Source: Lysobacter sp. A03 (GTDB taxonomy: Bacteria > Pseudomonadota > Gammaproteobacteria > Xanthomonadales > Xanthomonadaceae). From it: a stretch of DNA of 64,000 nt. The notes under the pieces were generated by a model. It was not told the DNA's origin, did not search any database, and worked only from the letters and a program-made list of their open reading frames with translations. How positions within the stretch are numbered: position 1 is the stretch's first letter; each line of letters starts with the position of its first letter. Positions 7,462 through 17,162 of this stretch are shown here, piece by piece. Both the position numbers and the translations under genes were made by a program. The stretch spans positions 1 to 64,000 of the forward strand of contig NZ_JXSS01000027.1 of NCBI RefSeq assembly GCF_000855665.1, written 5' to 3'.

Positions 7462-9531
7462 ATGTACGAACCGATCATCGACGCCCTGCGTCGCGGCGCC
7501 GCCGACGAAGCCCTCACCGCTGCGCGTCGCGCCGTTGCTGACCACGGTGACGACCCGGCCGCACACCGCTGGCTCGCCTACGCTCAGCGCCTGGCGGGTG
7601 ATCGCGAGGCCGCGCTGGAAGCCATCGACGCCTCCATCCATCTGGCGCCGGAAAACGCCGACCTGCATCTGGACCGCGCCGGCCTGTTGCTGCAGGAGCG
7701 CAAGCTCGACGAGGCCCAGGCGGCACTCGCGCGAAGCACCGGCCTGGACCCCAACCAGTTCCCCGCGTACGTGATCCAGGCGCAACTCGCTCTGGGCCGC
7801 GGCGATCTCGACGAGGCTCAGCGGCTGACCCGCACTGCCGCGCGTATCGCCGACCAGCACCCGCAGATCGCCGCTTTGGAAGGCAACCTGGCGATGCGCC
7901 GGGGCGATGTCGACCAGGCGCTGGCCGGGCTGTCCGCGGCGGCCAAGCTCTGGCCGGACGAGCCGACGCTGCGCCACGCGCTCGGCTTTGCGTATCTGGC
8001 CAAGGGTCATCTGGCGTTCGCAGAGCAGGCCTTCCGTGGCTTGCTGGAAGCCAGTCCCGATTCGCTGCCGCTGCGTGCGCTGGTCGCCGATCTGCTCCGA
8101 CGCCAGGGACGCCCCGGCGATGCCGCCGATGAAATCGCGCCCGTGCTGAAGGGCGATGAGGCCGCCCCGGCGCTGCGCCGCATGGTCGCCGAACTGGAGC
8201 TGGAAGCCGGCCGCGACGCGTCGGCCCGCGATCGCCTGCTCCAACTGGTCAAGGCCAACCCGGAGGATCGCCGGAGCATCGCCGCGCTGGCGGAGGCCTG
8301 GCGCCGGCTGGGCGCGGCCGATGAAGCGCGCGAGACCCTGGATGCATTGCTGGCAACATCGCCGGCCAATATCGATCTGTGGCGTGCGCGCCTGCTGTTC
8401 GAGGAGTTCGCCTCGGCCGAGGCGCTGGCGGTGGTCGAACGCTGGCGGCAGCTCGACCCCGACAGCGTGCCCGCGCTGGAAGCCCGCATCACCCTGCACG
8501 ACGTGGCCGGAGAGACGGAGCAGGGCGACGCGCTGGCCGCGCGTATCATCGAGCTGCAACCGGGCCACGCCAAGGCCGAGACCCGGATCTTCGACCGGTT
8601 GCTGCAGACCGACCCGGACGCCGCCATCACCCCCGTCGAGGCGCTGCTGGCACGCGCTCCGGACGAGGCGGTGCGCAGTAACCTGCGCCAGCTGCTGGGC
8701 CGCTGTTTCGAGGCCGCCGGTCAGCCGGCCGCCGCGGTCGCCACCTGGGCCGAGCTGCACAGCGAAGTGGCATCCCAGCGCCTGCCCTTGCTGGAACCCA
8801 GCATCGCCCGCGATTGGCCTGCCGACGACAGCGAGGAGGTCAGCCGCCACAGTGGATTATTGCTGTGGGGCGCGCCGGGCTCGTTGATCGAGCGCGTGGC
8901 CGGCACCCTGCACGCCGCCGGTGCGCCGCTGTTCGCCGACCGCTTCGGACCGACGCCGCCCAACGATCTTTTCCAGCGTTTCTCGACGGTCAACGCGCTC
9001 GCCAGCGGCGCCGCCGACCCCGCCGCGCTGATCGCCGAATGGCGGGCCGCGTTCCCCTCGCGCGGGATCAAGCCCGACCAGGTCTGCGACTGGCTGCTGT
9101 GGTGGGACAACACTCTGGTAACGGCGCTGCGCGAGCACGTGCCTGAGGCGATGCTGCTGGTCGCGCTGCGCGATCCGCGCGACATGTTGCTGGACTGGAT
9201 CGCCCACGGCGCACCGGCGCCGTTCGCGCTGGAGTCGCCCGAGGTCGGCGCGCGCTGGTTGGCGAAGGTGCTGGACCAGGTCGCCGAGCTGCACGAACAT
9301 AATCTCATCGCGCATCGCCTGCTGCGCATGGACGGGGTGGAGAACGACATGGCCGCCCTTGCCCAGATGCTGGCCAACGCGCTGGATGTCAGCCTGCCGG
9401 CGGTGGCCCCCGGCCGTTTCGGTCCGGACCGGATGGCAGCTGGCCGCTGGCGTGATTTCATCGAGCCGCTGGGTGAGGCTTTCGCCTTGTTGACGCCGGT
9501 GGCGGTACGCCTGGGCTACCCGCAGGACTGA
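7462..9531 (+). CDS. TPR protein with C-terminal sulfotransferase-like domain
   Basis: A 689-residue protein. Residues 1 to about 430 are tetratricopeptide repeats (repeated A-E-A-L helices), a protein-binding solenoid. From about residue 460 the sequence resembles the sulfotransferase fold of bacterial TPR-sulfotransferases. LLLWGAPGS stands where the 5'-phosphosulfate loop (consensus GxPRSGTT) should be, and LRDPRDMLLDW matches the 3'-phosphate-binding RDPRD block. The P-loop lacks the usual Arg-Ser-Gly, so catalytic activity is doubtful. There is no signal peptide. It sits alone between yheT and the PEBP gene. I see it as a scaffold protein with a possibly inactive sulfotransferase module. 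Confidence 0.7.
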   Translation: MYEPIIDALRRGAADEALTAARRAVADHGDDPAAHRWLAYAQRLAGDREAALEAIDASIHLAPENADLHLDRAGLLLQERKLDEAQAALARSTGLDPNQFPAYVIQAQLALGRGDLDEAQRLTRTAARIADQHPQIAALEGNLAMRRGDVDQALAGLSAAAKLWPDEPTLRHALGFAYLAKGHLAFAEQAFRGLLEASPDSLPLRALVADLLRRQGRPGDAADEIAPVLKGDEAAPALRRMVAELELEAGRDASARDRLLQLVKANPEDRRSIAALAEAWRRLGAADEARETLDALLATSPANIDLWRARLLFEEFASAEALAVVERWRQLDPDSVPALEARITLHDVAGETEQGDALAARIIELQPGHAKAETRIFDRLLQTDPDAAITPVEALLARAPDEAVRSNLRQLLGRCFEAAGQPAAAVATWAELHSEVASQRLPLLEPSIARDWPADDSEEVSRHSGLLLWGAPGSLIERVAGTLHAAGAPLFADRFGPTPPNDLFQRFSTVNALASGAADPAALIAEWRAAFPSRGIKPDQVCDWLLWWDNTLVTALREHVPEAMLLVALRDPRDMLLDWIAHGAPAPFALESPEVGARWLAKVLDQVAELHEHNLIAHRLLRMDGVENDMAALAQMLANALDVSLPAVAPGRFGPDRMAAGRWRDFIEPLGEAFALLTPVAVRLGYPQD

Positions 9532-9589
9532 TCGGGCCGGCGCCGAGGCCATCTGGCAGACTGGTCCGGTAGCCACACGGAGTCCACGC

Positions 9590-10210
9590 ATGCGCATCCA
9601 CAGCGACAGCTTCCAGCGTCACCAGTCACTGCCGGCGGAGTTCGCCGCCGGTCAGCCAACCGCCGAGGGGTTCGGGTTCGCACCCAACCGCAACCCGCAC
9701 CTGACCTGGGACGAGGTCCCGGACGGGACGCGCTCGTTCGTCCTGATCTGCGTCGACCCCGACGTGCCCACGGTGGCCGAGATGGTCGGCAAGGAAGGCG
9801 TATTGATCCCGGTCGACCAGCCCCGCACCGATTTCATCCACTGGGTGATGGTCGATATCCCGGCGACGGTGACCGAAATTGCCGCCGGTGCCAGCAGCGA
9901 TGGTGTGGTGCCGCATGGCAAGCAGAATCCCAGCGGGCCGGAAGGCTCACGCCAGGGGCTGAACGACTACACGGGCTGGTTTGCCGACGACCCGGCCATG
10001 GCCGGCGACTGGCACGGGTACGACGGTCCGTTTCCGCCACCCAACGATCTGCGCATGCACCGCTACTTCTTCCGCGTGTTCGCACTGGACGTCGAGCGAC
10101 TGCAGCTGCCCGAACCCTTCACCGCCGCCGACGCACTGACGGCGATGCACGGCCACGTACTGGCCGAGGCGGACACCTACGCGACCTACAGCCTGCATCC
10201 GGACCTGTAA
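9590..10210 (+). CDS. YbhB/YbcL-family Raf kinase inhibitor-like protein (PEBP)
   Basis: A 206-residue protein of the phosphatidylethanolamine-binding protein family. Family features are the LTWDEVPDGTRSFVLICVDPD block, with the DPD ligand-site motif, FIHWVMVDIP, a GP-rich GYDGPFPP segment and HRYFFRVFALD. Bacterial YbhB/YbcL proteins are small soluble proteins with a conserved anion-binding pocket and no settled role; one uropathogenic E. coli member affects host cells. No signal peptide is present, so it should be cytoplasmic. GGAG lies ten bases upstream of the ATG. It converges with uppP. Confidence 0.88.
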   Translation: MRIHSDSFQRHQSLPAEFAAGQPTAEGFGFAPNRNPHLTWDEVPDGTRSFVLICVDPDVPTVAEMVGKEGVLIPVDQPRTDFIHWVMVDIPATVTEIAAGASSDGVVPHGKQNPSGPEGSRQGLNDYTGWFADDPAMAGDWHGYDGPFPPPNDLRMHRYFFRVFALDVERLQLPEPFTAADALTAMHGHVLAEADTYATYSLHPDL

Positions 10211-10285
10211 CCGGGCGTGGGTGGCGGCGGGACACGCCGCTCGCGGACCACGGGCGCGCTGGCGTCGCGTAGCGGCCCGGTTGGC

Positions 10286-11089
10286 TCAGCCGCCGGCCGG
10301 CAGCCACAGCAGCAGGGCGGCGCCCAGCGCGATGCGGTAGAACGCGAACGGTGCGTAGCTGTGTTGCTTGATGTAGCCCATCAACCAGCGCACCGCGATG
10401 AATCCGGTCGCGCTGGCGGCGACGAATGCCAGCCCCAACTGGCCCCACGCCTCGCCGTCGGCCGCGCCGCCGCTGCCCTTGAGGAAATACTCCAGCACCG
10501 CGTAGGCGCTGGCGGCGAACATGGTCGGGATGCCGACCAGGAACACGAATTCGGTAGCCGCCGAGCGCTGCCCGGTGCCGGCCAGCATCGCCATGAAGAT
10601 CGCCGCACCCGATCGCGAGGTACCCGGGAAGATCCCGGCCAGCACCTGCGCCAGACCGACCAGGATCGCCACCGTCCAGGTGACCCGGGTCGACGGGGGG
10701 CGCCCGGCGGCGACACGTTCGGCGAAGAGCATCCAGATGCCACCCAGGATCAGGGCGATGGCCACCGGTGAGACGGTTTCAGGCAGCTCCCAGCCCATCA
10801 GCCGCACCGGCAGGCCGACCAGCGCGGTGACCAGGAAGGCGACGCCGATCTTGGCCAGGTACAGCCGGTTTTCGCGCTCGCGCAGACCGGTCGCCAACGC
10901 CCACAGGCGCTCGCGGAAGACCAGCGTGATCGCCAGGATCGCGCCGGCCTGGATGACGATGTTGAACAGGTCCGAGCGCGCACCCAGCCAGTGCTGGGCG
11001 ATCAGCAGGTGACCGGTGCTGGACACCGGCAGGAATTCGGTCAGGCCTTCGAGGATGCCGAGCAGCAGCGCGGCGAGGGTATCGGACAT
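10286..11089 (-). CDS. uppP: undecaprenyl-diphosphatase UppP (BacA)
   Basis: A 267-residue multi-pass inner-membrane enzyme that dephosphorylates undecaprenyl diphosphate, recycling the lipid carrier for peptidoglycan and other envelope polymers. The two active-site regions are clear: EGLTEFLPVSSTGHLL at residues 15-30 and PGTSRSGAAI around residue 160. About eight hydrophobic segments follow the family layout. The start is the ATG at 11089 (MSDTL), where homologues begin; another ATG three codons upstream is possible, and the longer open frame is unlikely to be translated. It is divergent from glnA with about 180 bases between starts. Confidence 0.92.
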   Translation of the reverse strand: MSDTLAALLLGILEGLTEFLPVSSTGHLLIAQHWLGARSDLFNIVIQAGAILAITLVFRERLWALATGLRERENRLYLAKIGVAFLVTALVGLPVRLMGWELPETVSPVAIALILGGIWMLFAERVAAGRPPSTRVTWTVAILVGLAQVLAGIFPGTSRSGAAIFMAMLAGTGQRSAATEFVFLVGIPTMFAASAYAVLEYFLKGSGGAADGEAWGQLGLAFVAASATGFIAVRWLMGYIKQHSYAPFAFYRIALGAALLLWLPAGG

Positions 11090-11194
11090 GGGAACCATCG
11101 GAAACGGAGCGGGTTTACGAGCGCCCACGAGGTGGGAAAGGATAACGGCAACCGCCGCCACACGCCCGAAGTCGCCCCGACGCAGCGCAAAAAA

Positions 11195-11224
11195 CTGACA
11201 TGGGACGCCCGGCCATCGAATAAA
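11195..11224 (+). promoter_or_regulatory. candidate sigma-70 promoter of glnA
   Basis: CTGACA (11195-11200) and AATAAA (11219-11224) are separated by 18 bases and lie 47 bases before the glnA start. TAAAAT, two bases further on, is an alternative -10. I looked for a sigma-54 element (GG-N10-GC type), as seen at glnA in enterobacteria, and found no convincing one. The glnA ribosome binding site is AGGAAG at 11260-11265. Confidence 0.4.
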
Positions 11225-11270
11225 ATCAGCCCTTGCTACTGTAGTCATCCCCCACCATCAGGAAGCCCGC

Positions 11271-12680
11271 ATGTCCATCGAGAACGTCGAGAAACTGGTC
11301 CAGCAGCACAAGGTCGAGTTTGTCGATCTGCGTTTCAGCGACATGCGTGGCGTGCAGCACCACGTCACCTTTCCCGGGTCGATCATCGACGAGGCGCTGT
11401 TCGAGGACGGCCGGATGTTCGACGGCTCATCCATCGGCGGCTGGAAGGGCGTGCACGATTCGGACATGGTCCTGCTTCCCGATCCGTCCACCGCCTTCCT
11501 GGATCCATTCACCGCCGATCCCACCCTGGTGCTGACCTGCGACATCCTCGACCCGGCGACGATGCAGGCCTACAACCGGGATCCGCGCGGCATCGCCAAG
11601 CGCGCCGAGGCCTTCCTGAAGTCCAGTGGCATAGCCGACCAGGCCTTCTTCGGCCCCGAGCCGGAGTTTTTCATCTTCGACAGCGTCCGCTACGCGAATG
11701 ACATGGGACACACGTTTTTCCACGTCGACTCCGAAGAGGCGGCCTGGAACTCGGGCAAGGACTATCCCGGCGGCAACAGCGGTTACCGGCCGGGCGTGAA
11801 GGGTGGTTATTTCCCGGTTGCGCCGCTGGATTCGCTGCACGACATCCGCGCCCAGATGTGCAAGACGCTGCAGGCGGTCGGCATCGAGGTCGAGGTCCAC
11901 CACCGCGAGGTTGCCACCGCCGGCCAGTCGGAGATCGGTACCCGTTTCAACTCACTGACCAAAAAGGCGGACGAGTTGCAGACGATGAAGTACGTCATCA
12001 AGAACGTCGCCCACCGCCACGGCAAGACTGCGACCTTCATGCCCAAGCCCCTGGTCGGCGACAACGGCAGCGGCATGCACGTCCACCAGAGCCTGGCCAA
12101 GGCCGGGGTCAACCTGTTCTCCGGCGACGGCTACGGCGGCCTGAGCCAGATGGCGCTGTGGTACATCGGCGGTATCTTCAAGCATGCGCGTGCGATCAAC
12201 GCTTTTGCCAACTCCACCACCAACTCCTACAAGCGTCTGGTGCCCGGTTTCGAGGCGCCGATAATGCTGGCCTATTCGGCCTCCAACCGCTCCGCCAGCT
12301 GCCGCATTCCGTACGTGGCCAACCCCAAGGCGCGCCGGGTCGAGATGCGCTTCCCCGATCCGATGAACTCGGGCTACCTGATCTTCTCGGCGCTGATGAT
12401 GGCCGGACTGGACGGGATCAAGCACCAGATCGACCCGGGCCCGCCGAGCGACAAGGACCTCTACGACCTGCCGCCGGAGGAGGAAAAGAACATTCCTACC
12501 GTCTGCCACAGCCTGGATCAGGCGCTGGAAGCGCTGGACGGCGACCGCGACTTCCTCAAGGCCGGCGGGGTGTTCAGCGATGACTTCATCGACGCCTACA
12601 TCCGGCTGAAGATGAAGGAGGTCACCGCGTTCCGCGCCGCGACCCATCCGCTGGAATACCAGATGTACTACGCGATCTGA
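11271..12680 (+). CDS. glnA: glutamine synthetase type I
   Basis: A 469-residue type I glutamine synthetase, the usual length. It makes glutamine from glutamate, ammonia and ATP as a cytoplasmic dodecamer. Diagnostic parts are the N-terminal [11 protein letters not shown], the metal-binding [12 protein letters not shown], the [12 protein letters not shown] catalytic segment, NRSASCRIP and the C-terminal adenylylation loop [13 protein letters not shown], whose Tyr is the GlnE target. The enzyme should therefore be controlled by adenylylation. It appears monocistronic. A hairpin directly after the stop may end the transcript. No glnK/amtB or ntrBC genes are visible near it in this window. Confidence 0.97.
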   Translation: MSIENVEKLVQQHKVEFVDLRFSDMRGVQHHVTFPGSIIDEALFEDGRMFDGSSIGGWKGVHDSDMVLLPDPSTAFLDPFTADPTLVLTCDILDPATMQAYNRDPRGIAKRAEAFLKSSGIADQAFFGPEPEFFIFDSVRYANDMGHTFFHVDSEEAAWNSGKDYPGGNSGYRPGVKGGYFPVAPLDSLHDIRAQMCKTLQAVGIEVEVHHREVATAGQSEIGTRFNSLTKKADELQTMKYVIKNVAHRHGKTATFMPKPLVGDNGSGMHVHQSLAKAGVNLFSGDGYGGLSQMALWYIGGIFKHARAINAFANSTTNSYKRLVPGFEAPIMLAYSASNRSASCRIPYVANPKARRVEMRFPDPMNSGYLIFSALMMAGLDGIKHQIDPGPPSDKDLYDLPPEEEKNIPTVCHSLDQALEALDGDRDFLKAGGVFSDDFIDAYIRLKMKEVTAFRAATHPLEYQMYYAI

Positions 12681-12701
12681 CCCGGCCATGCGTCGGCCGG
12701 G
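12681..12701 (+). terminator. hairpin terminator after glnA
   Basis: CCCGGCC (12681-12687) and GGCCGGG (12695-12701) form a perfect 7-bp stem with a 7-base loop immediately after the glnA stop. It is followed only by ATTTCC, so it is a weak intrinsic terminator at best. Confidence 0.5.
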
Positions 12702-12777
12702 ATTTCCGCCCGACGCTGCTGCGATGGATCAGGTCCGCCGGCGCAACTCCGCCGGGGGCGGGGCGCCGTAGGGACCG

Positions 12778-14532
12778 TCAGCCCGCGCGCTTGGTGACCG
12801 TCAACGTACCGGGCAGAGCCACGCCCTTGCGGTCGCCGATGCTGCCGTCGGCCGCATCGGAGATGTTGAACAGCCGATAGGCGCTCTGGTAGTCCGAGCC
12901 GCCCAGGTTGCGGGCCAGGGCGATCGCGAAATCCTTGGTCTTGATCGTGTTGCCGTCAACCTTGATCAGAGATCTGAGCTGGAAGTCCGTGCCACCGGAG
13001 GCTTCCAGGGCTTTGTCCGCATGACCCAGCAGCTGGGCCATTTGCGCTTCGGTGTAGCTGACACTCACCGTGTCGCCATCCTTGACCGGGCCGGACGTCG
13101 CGTGCTTGACGTCGCCGCCCTGGGCGACATTGAGGAAGGTCGCAACACTGTCGTCGGCGTTGTAGGTAAAGGCGTAGCGCCGATCGCCCATGATCTCCGA
13201 GCCGTCCGCCCGGAAGCTCTGGGTGAGCGACAGAGGCACGTTGTCGCCGTAACGCAGGTCCCAGGTCGCCGAAGCGGAGCCGTCGGCGCGGGTGGTCATC
13301 ACGCTGTTGCTGGTGTTCCCGGCGCTGTTGAACGACGCCTTCAGCGGACCCAGTTCCAGCTTGAGCTGGCTCTCGGATGAGTAGTCGAGCTTTTGGATTG
13401 TCGCGACTTCCGACACCCCGCTGCCGTTGTCGGCCGGCATCGTCCCGGTGGCGACATAGTCGTTGAAGGCGGCGCGGCCGTCGGCGCTGGACAGGTTGAA
13501 CTCGGCGGTCTTCAGCGTGGCGAAGTCGAGCTTGTCGTTACGGCCGAGCATCGCGCTGGCCACTGAAAAGTCCACGCCCACGCCGTTGTAGGCTTCGATC
13601 GCTTCGGTCGGGCCACCGGTCACGCGGACCTGGTCAGTACCGATCTTCTCCACCAGCAGGCTGGCGCCTTCGTAGTCGGTGATCTTCGATTCGGTGGCGA
13701 TATGGCGGAACGTGGCCTTGAACTCCGTGCCGCTGTACTGCGAACCGTCGAGCTTGATCACCGTGCCGGTGGGCATGGAATCGGGATCGAACGGGTTGAC
13801 CGTTTTAAGGTCGGTCTTGGCCGCGATCTGCTCGGGCATCGCCACCTCGAATGACCCCTTGATGCCCTCGGTCCGGCCGACCTCCAGTCCGGCCTGCTTG
13901 GACTTCACCCCGGCGTTGAGCGTCACCGAGAGATCCGCCGAACTGCGATAGGTGGTCACGCCGTGCTCGGTCTTTTTGCCGGAGGTCACCGTGGTCTGGG
14001 CGTCGATTCCGAACGACACGCCGTAACCCTTGGCATTCTTCAACCCCTGGCTGAAGCCGCCTCCGCCGCTGATGCTGACCGTGCCCTTCTCGCTGTCAAA
14101 GCCGATGCTGCCGTTGGCGGAGGTGCCGGTGGTGCTGGCGGTACCGTTGCTGTCGGTGGTGGTGGTCTTGTCGCTCCTGCTGCCGCTGAGCGTGGCACCG
14201 CTGTCGTCGACCTTGACGCCCGTTTTGCTGGTCGAGACCGTGCCGTTGGCGGTGTCGCCGGTGCGGGTGGTGGTTTCCGGTTTGGCCTCCAGCGTGCCGC
14301 TGCCCGCCGTGTTTTTGGCCGGCGCTGCCTCTGGCAGGTTGATCCGGTCGCCCGGATACAGCACGTCGGGATTGAGGACCTGCGGGTTGGCGGCGAGCAG
14401 CTTCTGCGCGCTGATGCCCTCGGCCTTGGCGATGGTGGCGATCGAGTCGCCATGCTTGATCACGTGCTGCCGCGGCGGCGGGGGTGGCGGTACGAAGCGC
14501 TCGCGGACGCCGTCAATGCGGGGGATGCTCAT
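12778..14532 (-). CDS. LysM-domain protein with large Gly/Ser/Thr-rich unknown domain
   Basis: A 584-residue protein. Residues 1-20 include a run of seven prolines. Residues 22-66 form one LysM domain (HVIKHGDSIATIAKAEG... NPDVLYPGDRINLP), which binds N-acetylglucosamine polymers such as peptidoglycan. A Thr/Ser/Gly-rich linker extends to about residue 150. The remaining ~430 residues look like an all-beta domain that I cannot assign. There is no signal peptide, so if it works outside the cytoplasm it needs another export route. GGAG six bases before the ATG at 14532 decides the start; a TTG two codons earlier is unlikely. It stands alone between glnA and pdxY, and no neighbour explains its role. 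Confidence 0.75.
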   Translation of the reverse strand: MSIPRIDGVRERFVPPPPPPRQHVIKHGDSIATIAKAEGISAQKLLAANPQVLNPDVLYPGDRINLPEAAPAKNTAGSGTLEAKPETTTRTGDTANGTVSTSKTGVKVDDSGATLSGSRSDKTTTTDSNGTASTTGTSANGSIGFDSEKGTVSISGGGGFSQGLKNAKGYGVSFGIDAQTTVTSGKKTEHGVTTYRSSADLSVTLNAGVKSKQAGLEVGRTEGIKGSFEVAMPEQIAAKTDLKTVNPFDPDSMPTGTVIKLDGSQYSGTEFKATFRHIATESKITDYEGASLLVEKIGTDQVRVTGGPTEAIEAYNGVGVDFSVASAMLGRNDKLDFATLKTAEFNLSSADGRAAFNDYVATGTMPADNGSGVSEVATIQKLDYSSESQLKLELGPLKASFNSAGNTSNSVMTTRADGSASATWDLRYGDNVPLSLTQSFRADGSEIMGDRRYAFTYNADDSVATFLNVAQGGDVKHATSGPVKDGDTVSVSYTEAQMAQLLGHADKALEASGGTDFQLRSLIKVDGNTIKTKDFAIALARNLGGSDYQSAYRLFNISDAADGSIGDRKGVALPGTLTVTKRAG

Positions 14533-14664
14533 GGTCAACTCCGTCAGTTTCCTGAGTCGAACATAGAGCGTGCGGTGGGTGCCGACAGCTGGGGTTGGCC
14601 CTAGAGGACGTTGATTTGAACGTGGATGGTTCAGCCAACAGGCCGGCGCCGGCGGCGGTCCACC

Positions 14665-15525
14665 TCAGCCGATAGAGGGCAGCAGCAGTTCGGCGGATCC
14701 AGCTCGGTGGGTGGCGCCGACCGCTTCGACGACCCGGGCGCAGGCGTGGCGGGTGGCCTCGAGCAGCGGCGCTCCGGCCAGGAGTTGCGCGTTGAGGACG
14801 GCGCTGAACAGGTCGCCAGTCCCCTTGGGTGCGGCATCGACGCGCTCGTGCTCGACGACCTGCGCATCCTCGCGGCTGACCACTGCGACCCGCATGCGCC
14901 CGTCCGCCCACGAGTCCGGCGCCGCGCTGGTCACCACCACCCATCGCGTGTGACGGACCAGCAATGCGCGCGCCGCCTCGATCGCGCCCTCGATGGTGTC
15001 GGTGGGCCGGCCGCTGAGCCGCTCCAGCTCGAATCCGTTCGGGGTCAGGCCGTGCGCCATCGGCAACAGCGCCTGCTGATACACGGGCAGCATCGCCGGG
15101 TCGACATAGACGCCGGTATCGTGATCGCCGATCACGGGGTCGATCTGCACAAGCAGGCCAGGGTGGCGCTCATGCATGTTACCGATCCAGTCCGCCAGAA
15201 CCTGCGCCTGCGCCGGACCGCCCAGATAGCCGACCAGAATCGAGCGCAGCGTGGCCAATGCGCCGCGCGCGTCGAGATCCTCGAGATAGCCGCTGAACCA
15301 GTCGATCGGGACAGGCCCGCCGTGCAGGGTCGGATAATGCGGGGTGTTGCTCAGCAGCACCGTGGGCACCGCGGCGACGCTCAGGCCGGCCGCCTGCAGC
15401 GTCGGCACGGCGACGTTGTTGCCGACCCGGCCATAAACGACCTGCGACTGCACCGACACCACGTCGATCGCCAGCGGCGCCAGCAGCGTGGATGCCAGCA
15501 CCTCCGGCTGCGCGGCCTGGCTCAC
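14665..15525 (-). CDS. pdxY: pyridoxal kinase PdxY
   Basis: A 286-residue ribokinase-fold kinase that phosphorylates pyridoxal to pyridoxal 5'-phosphate in vitamin B6 salvage. Typical PdxY segments are [53 protein letters not shown] and the catalytic-base motif [10 protein letters not shown] (GTGD). The GTG at 15525 overlaps the stop of the upstream YggS-family gene (GTGA) and gives the usual length of about 287. The two genes form a B6-homeostasis pair: one makes PLP and the other binds it. Confidence 0.92.
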   Translation of the reverse strand: MSQAAQPEVLASTLLAPLAIDVVSVQSQVVYGRVGNNVAVPTLQAAGLSVAAVPTVLLSNTPHYPTLHGGPVPIDWFSGYLEDLDARGALATLRSILVGYLGGPAQAQVLADWIGNMHERHPGLLVQIDPVIGDHDTGVYVDPAMLPVYQQALLPMAHGLTPNGFELERLSGRPTDTIEGAIEAARALLVRHTRWVVVTSAAPDSWADGRMRVAVVSREDAQVVEHERVDAAPKGTGDLFSAVLNAQLLAGAPLLEATRHACARVVEAVGATHRAGSAELLLPSIG

Positions 15526-16313
15526 GCGCCCGAGCCTGTCGGCCAGTAGTGGCTGTCGGGCAGGGCACGCGCACCGAAAATCGCCTGGCCGACACGGACC
15601 ACGGTCGCGCCTTCCTCGATGGCCAATTCGAAGTCGCCCGACATGCCCATCGACAGCTCGTCCATACCGATGCCGTCCGGCGCATCCTGACGCAGGCGGT
15701 CGCGCAGTTCGCGCAGCAGGACGAAGCAGGCGCGCACCCGCTCCGTATCGGGCGAGAGCGCCGCCAGCGTCATCAGGCCGCGCACGCGCAGCGCGCTGAA
15801 GGCGGGTAACTCGCGCACGAAGGCGGTCACGTCCTCCGGCGCCAGTCCGTACTTGCTGGCCTCGCCGGACGAGTTCACCTGCACGAAGACGTCCAGCGAG
15901 CGACCCTCCTCTTGCAGGCGACGATCGAGCGCCCGCGCCAGGCGCAGGCTGTCGAGGGCCTGGAACTCGCTGGCGAAGCTGGCCACCAGCTTGGCCTTGT
16001 TGGTCTGCAGATGGCCGATCACCGACCAGCGCAGATCGGTCAGGTCGAGCATTGCCTCCCACTTCGCATGCGCCTCCTGAACCTTGTTCTCGCCCAGGAA
16101 CGTGCAGCCGGCTGCGTGCACCAGGCGGATGCGCTCCTCATCGATGGTCTTGCTGACCGGCAGCAGACGGACCTCTTCCGGAGCGCGGTCGACGCGCTGG
16201 CAAGCCGCCTGAATGCGCGCCTGGACGACGTCCAGGTTGTGCCGGAAATCGGCCAGCGTGGTCGCCGGTGGGTAGTGTGGGGCGGCAGTTGCGGGAGGGG
16301 CTGGCGTGTCCAA
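15522..16313 (-). CDS. YggS-family PLP-binding protein (PLP homeostasis)
   Basis: A PLPHP/YggS protein of about 263 residues. It has the alanine-racemase-like barrel that binds PLP through the Lys in LLPVSKTID, followed by the family blocks [28 protein letters not shown] and [21 protein letters not shown]. These proteins control free PLP and amino-acid balance in the cytoplasm without known catalysis. The start is uncertain. The TTG at 16313 has GAGG eight bases upstream and is near where homologues begin; an ATG at 16370 would add 19 residues. It overlaps pdxY by four bases. Confidence 0.85.
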   Translation of the reverse strand: MDTPAPPATAAPHYPPATTLADFRHNLDVVQARIQAACQRVDRAPEEVRLLPVSKTIDEERIRLVHAAGCTFLGENKVQEAHAKWEAMLDLTDLRWSVIGHLQTNKAKLVASFASEFQALDSLRLARALDRRLQEEGRSLDVFVQVNSSGEASKYGLAPEDVTAFVRELPAFSALRVRGLMTLAALSPDTERVRACFVLLRELRDRLRQDAPDGIGMDELSMGMSGDFELAIEEGATVVRVGQAIFGARALPDSHYWPTGSGA

Positions 16314-16534
16314 TGCGTGGACCTCGAAGCAAACGTGATCGGCGGGTGGGCGTGGCAGGCGGCAGAACATGAGGCGCAGCGCTCGGCGATGCAGTGTGGC
16401 GTCGCGACCCAAGGGTCCGATTGTAGCGCCCGGCACCGGTAGACCCTGTCGTCGCCCTGCTGTGCCGGCTTCACCGGGCTGCGACTGCCACCGGGATACT
16501 GTTCCGCTGCATTTCTTCACTCAAGGAGAGTTCC

Positions 16535-17122
16535 ATGAAGACCACCATTTTGTCTGGCGCCGCCCTTTTGGCACTCGGCGTGGCCGCCTGTAGCAGCACC
16601 CCGGATCAGGCCAGCAAGGCGAAGTCACCAGCGACCACGTCCCGCACTGCGATGGCCACCGCCTCCACCGTCCAGAGCGCCCACGTCAACCTTGCCGGCG
16701 CATCCGGCAGCCTGGTCAGCGGTCGCCTGACCGTCAGCCCGATGGGCGACGGCATCCACTTCACCGGTGAAATCGGCGGCCTGAAGGCCAACATCACCCA
16801 CGCCATCCACATCCACGAGAAGGGCGACTGCAGCGCGGCTGACGCCAGCAGCGCCGGCGGCCACTTCAATCCTGCCGGGGTCAAGCACGGCAGGGTGAGC
16901 ACTCCACCGCACCATGCCGGTGACATGGACAACATCGTTGCCGATGCCAAGGGCGTGGCCAAGGTCGATGCGCACGCCAGCGGTCCGGTGCTCGGCGGCG
17001 GTGCGGCCAACGACGCCATCGGACGCGCGGTGATCGTGCACGCCTCCGCGGACGACTACACGAGCCAGCCCTCCGGGGATGCCGGCGCACGCGTGGCCTG
17101 CGGAGTTATCCAGGCCGGATGA
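16535..17122 (+). CDS. sodC: Cu/Zn superoxide dismutase lipoprotein
   Basis: A 195-residue periplasmic or outer-membrane Cu/Zn superoxide dismutase. The N-terminus has a lipoprotein signal ending in LGVAACSS, with acylated Cys at residue 19. Metal ligands are visible in HAIHIHEKGDCS, GHFNPAG and HHAGDMDN; the Cys in GDC and the Cys near the end (RVACGVI) would form the subunit disulfide. It removes superoxide at the cell envelope. AAGGAG lies upstream of the ATG at a good distance. The residues 20-50 are a flexible Ala/Ser/Thr-rich linker, as expected for an anchored enzyme. Confidence 0.93.
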   Translation: MKTTILSGAALLALGVAACSSTPDQASKAKSPATTSRTAMATASTVQSAHVNLAGASGSLVSGRLTVSPMGDGIHFTGEIGGLKANITHAIHIHEKGDCSAADASSAGGHFNPAGVKHGRVSTPPHHAGDMDNIVADAKGVAKVDAHASGPVLGGGAANDAIGRAVIVHASADDYTSQPSGDAGARVACGVIQAG

Positions 17123-17162
17123 CGGATATGACGCGGACGTCGCCGGGTGCGATGCTGACCGG

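Noticed and set aside
10211-10285. Possible terminator hairpin between the PEBP gene and uppP
   Set aside because: Only short GC stems without a T-run; indistinguishable from the GC-rich background.
11195-11270. Sigma-54 promoter for glnA
   Set aside because: No GG and GC pair with the required spacing was found; a sigma-70-like pair fits better.
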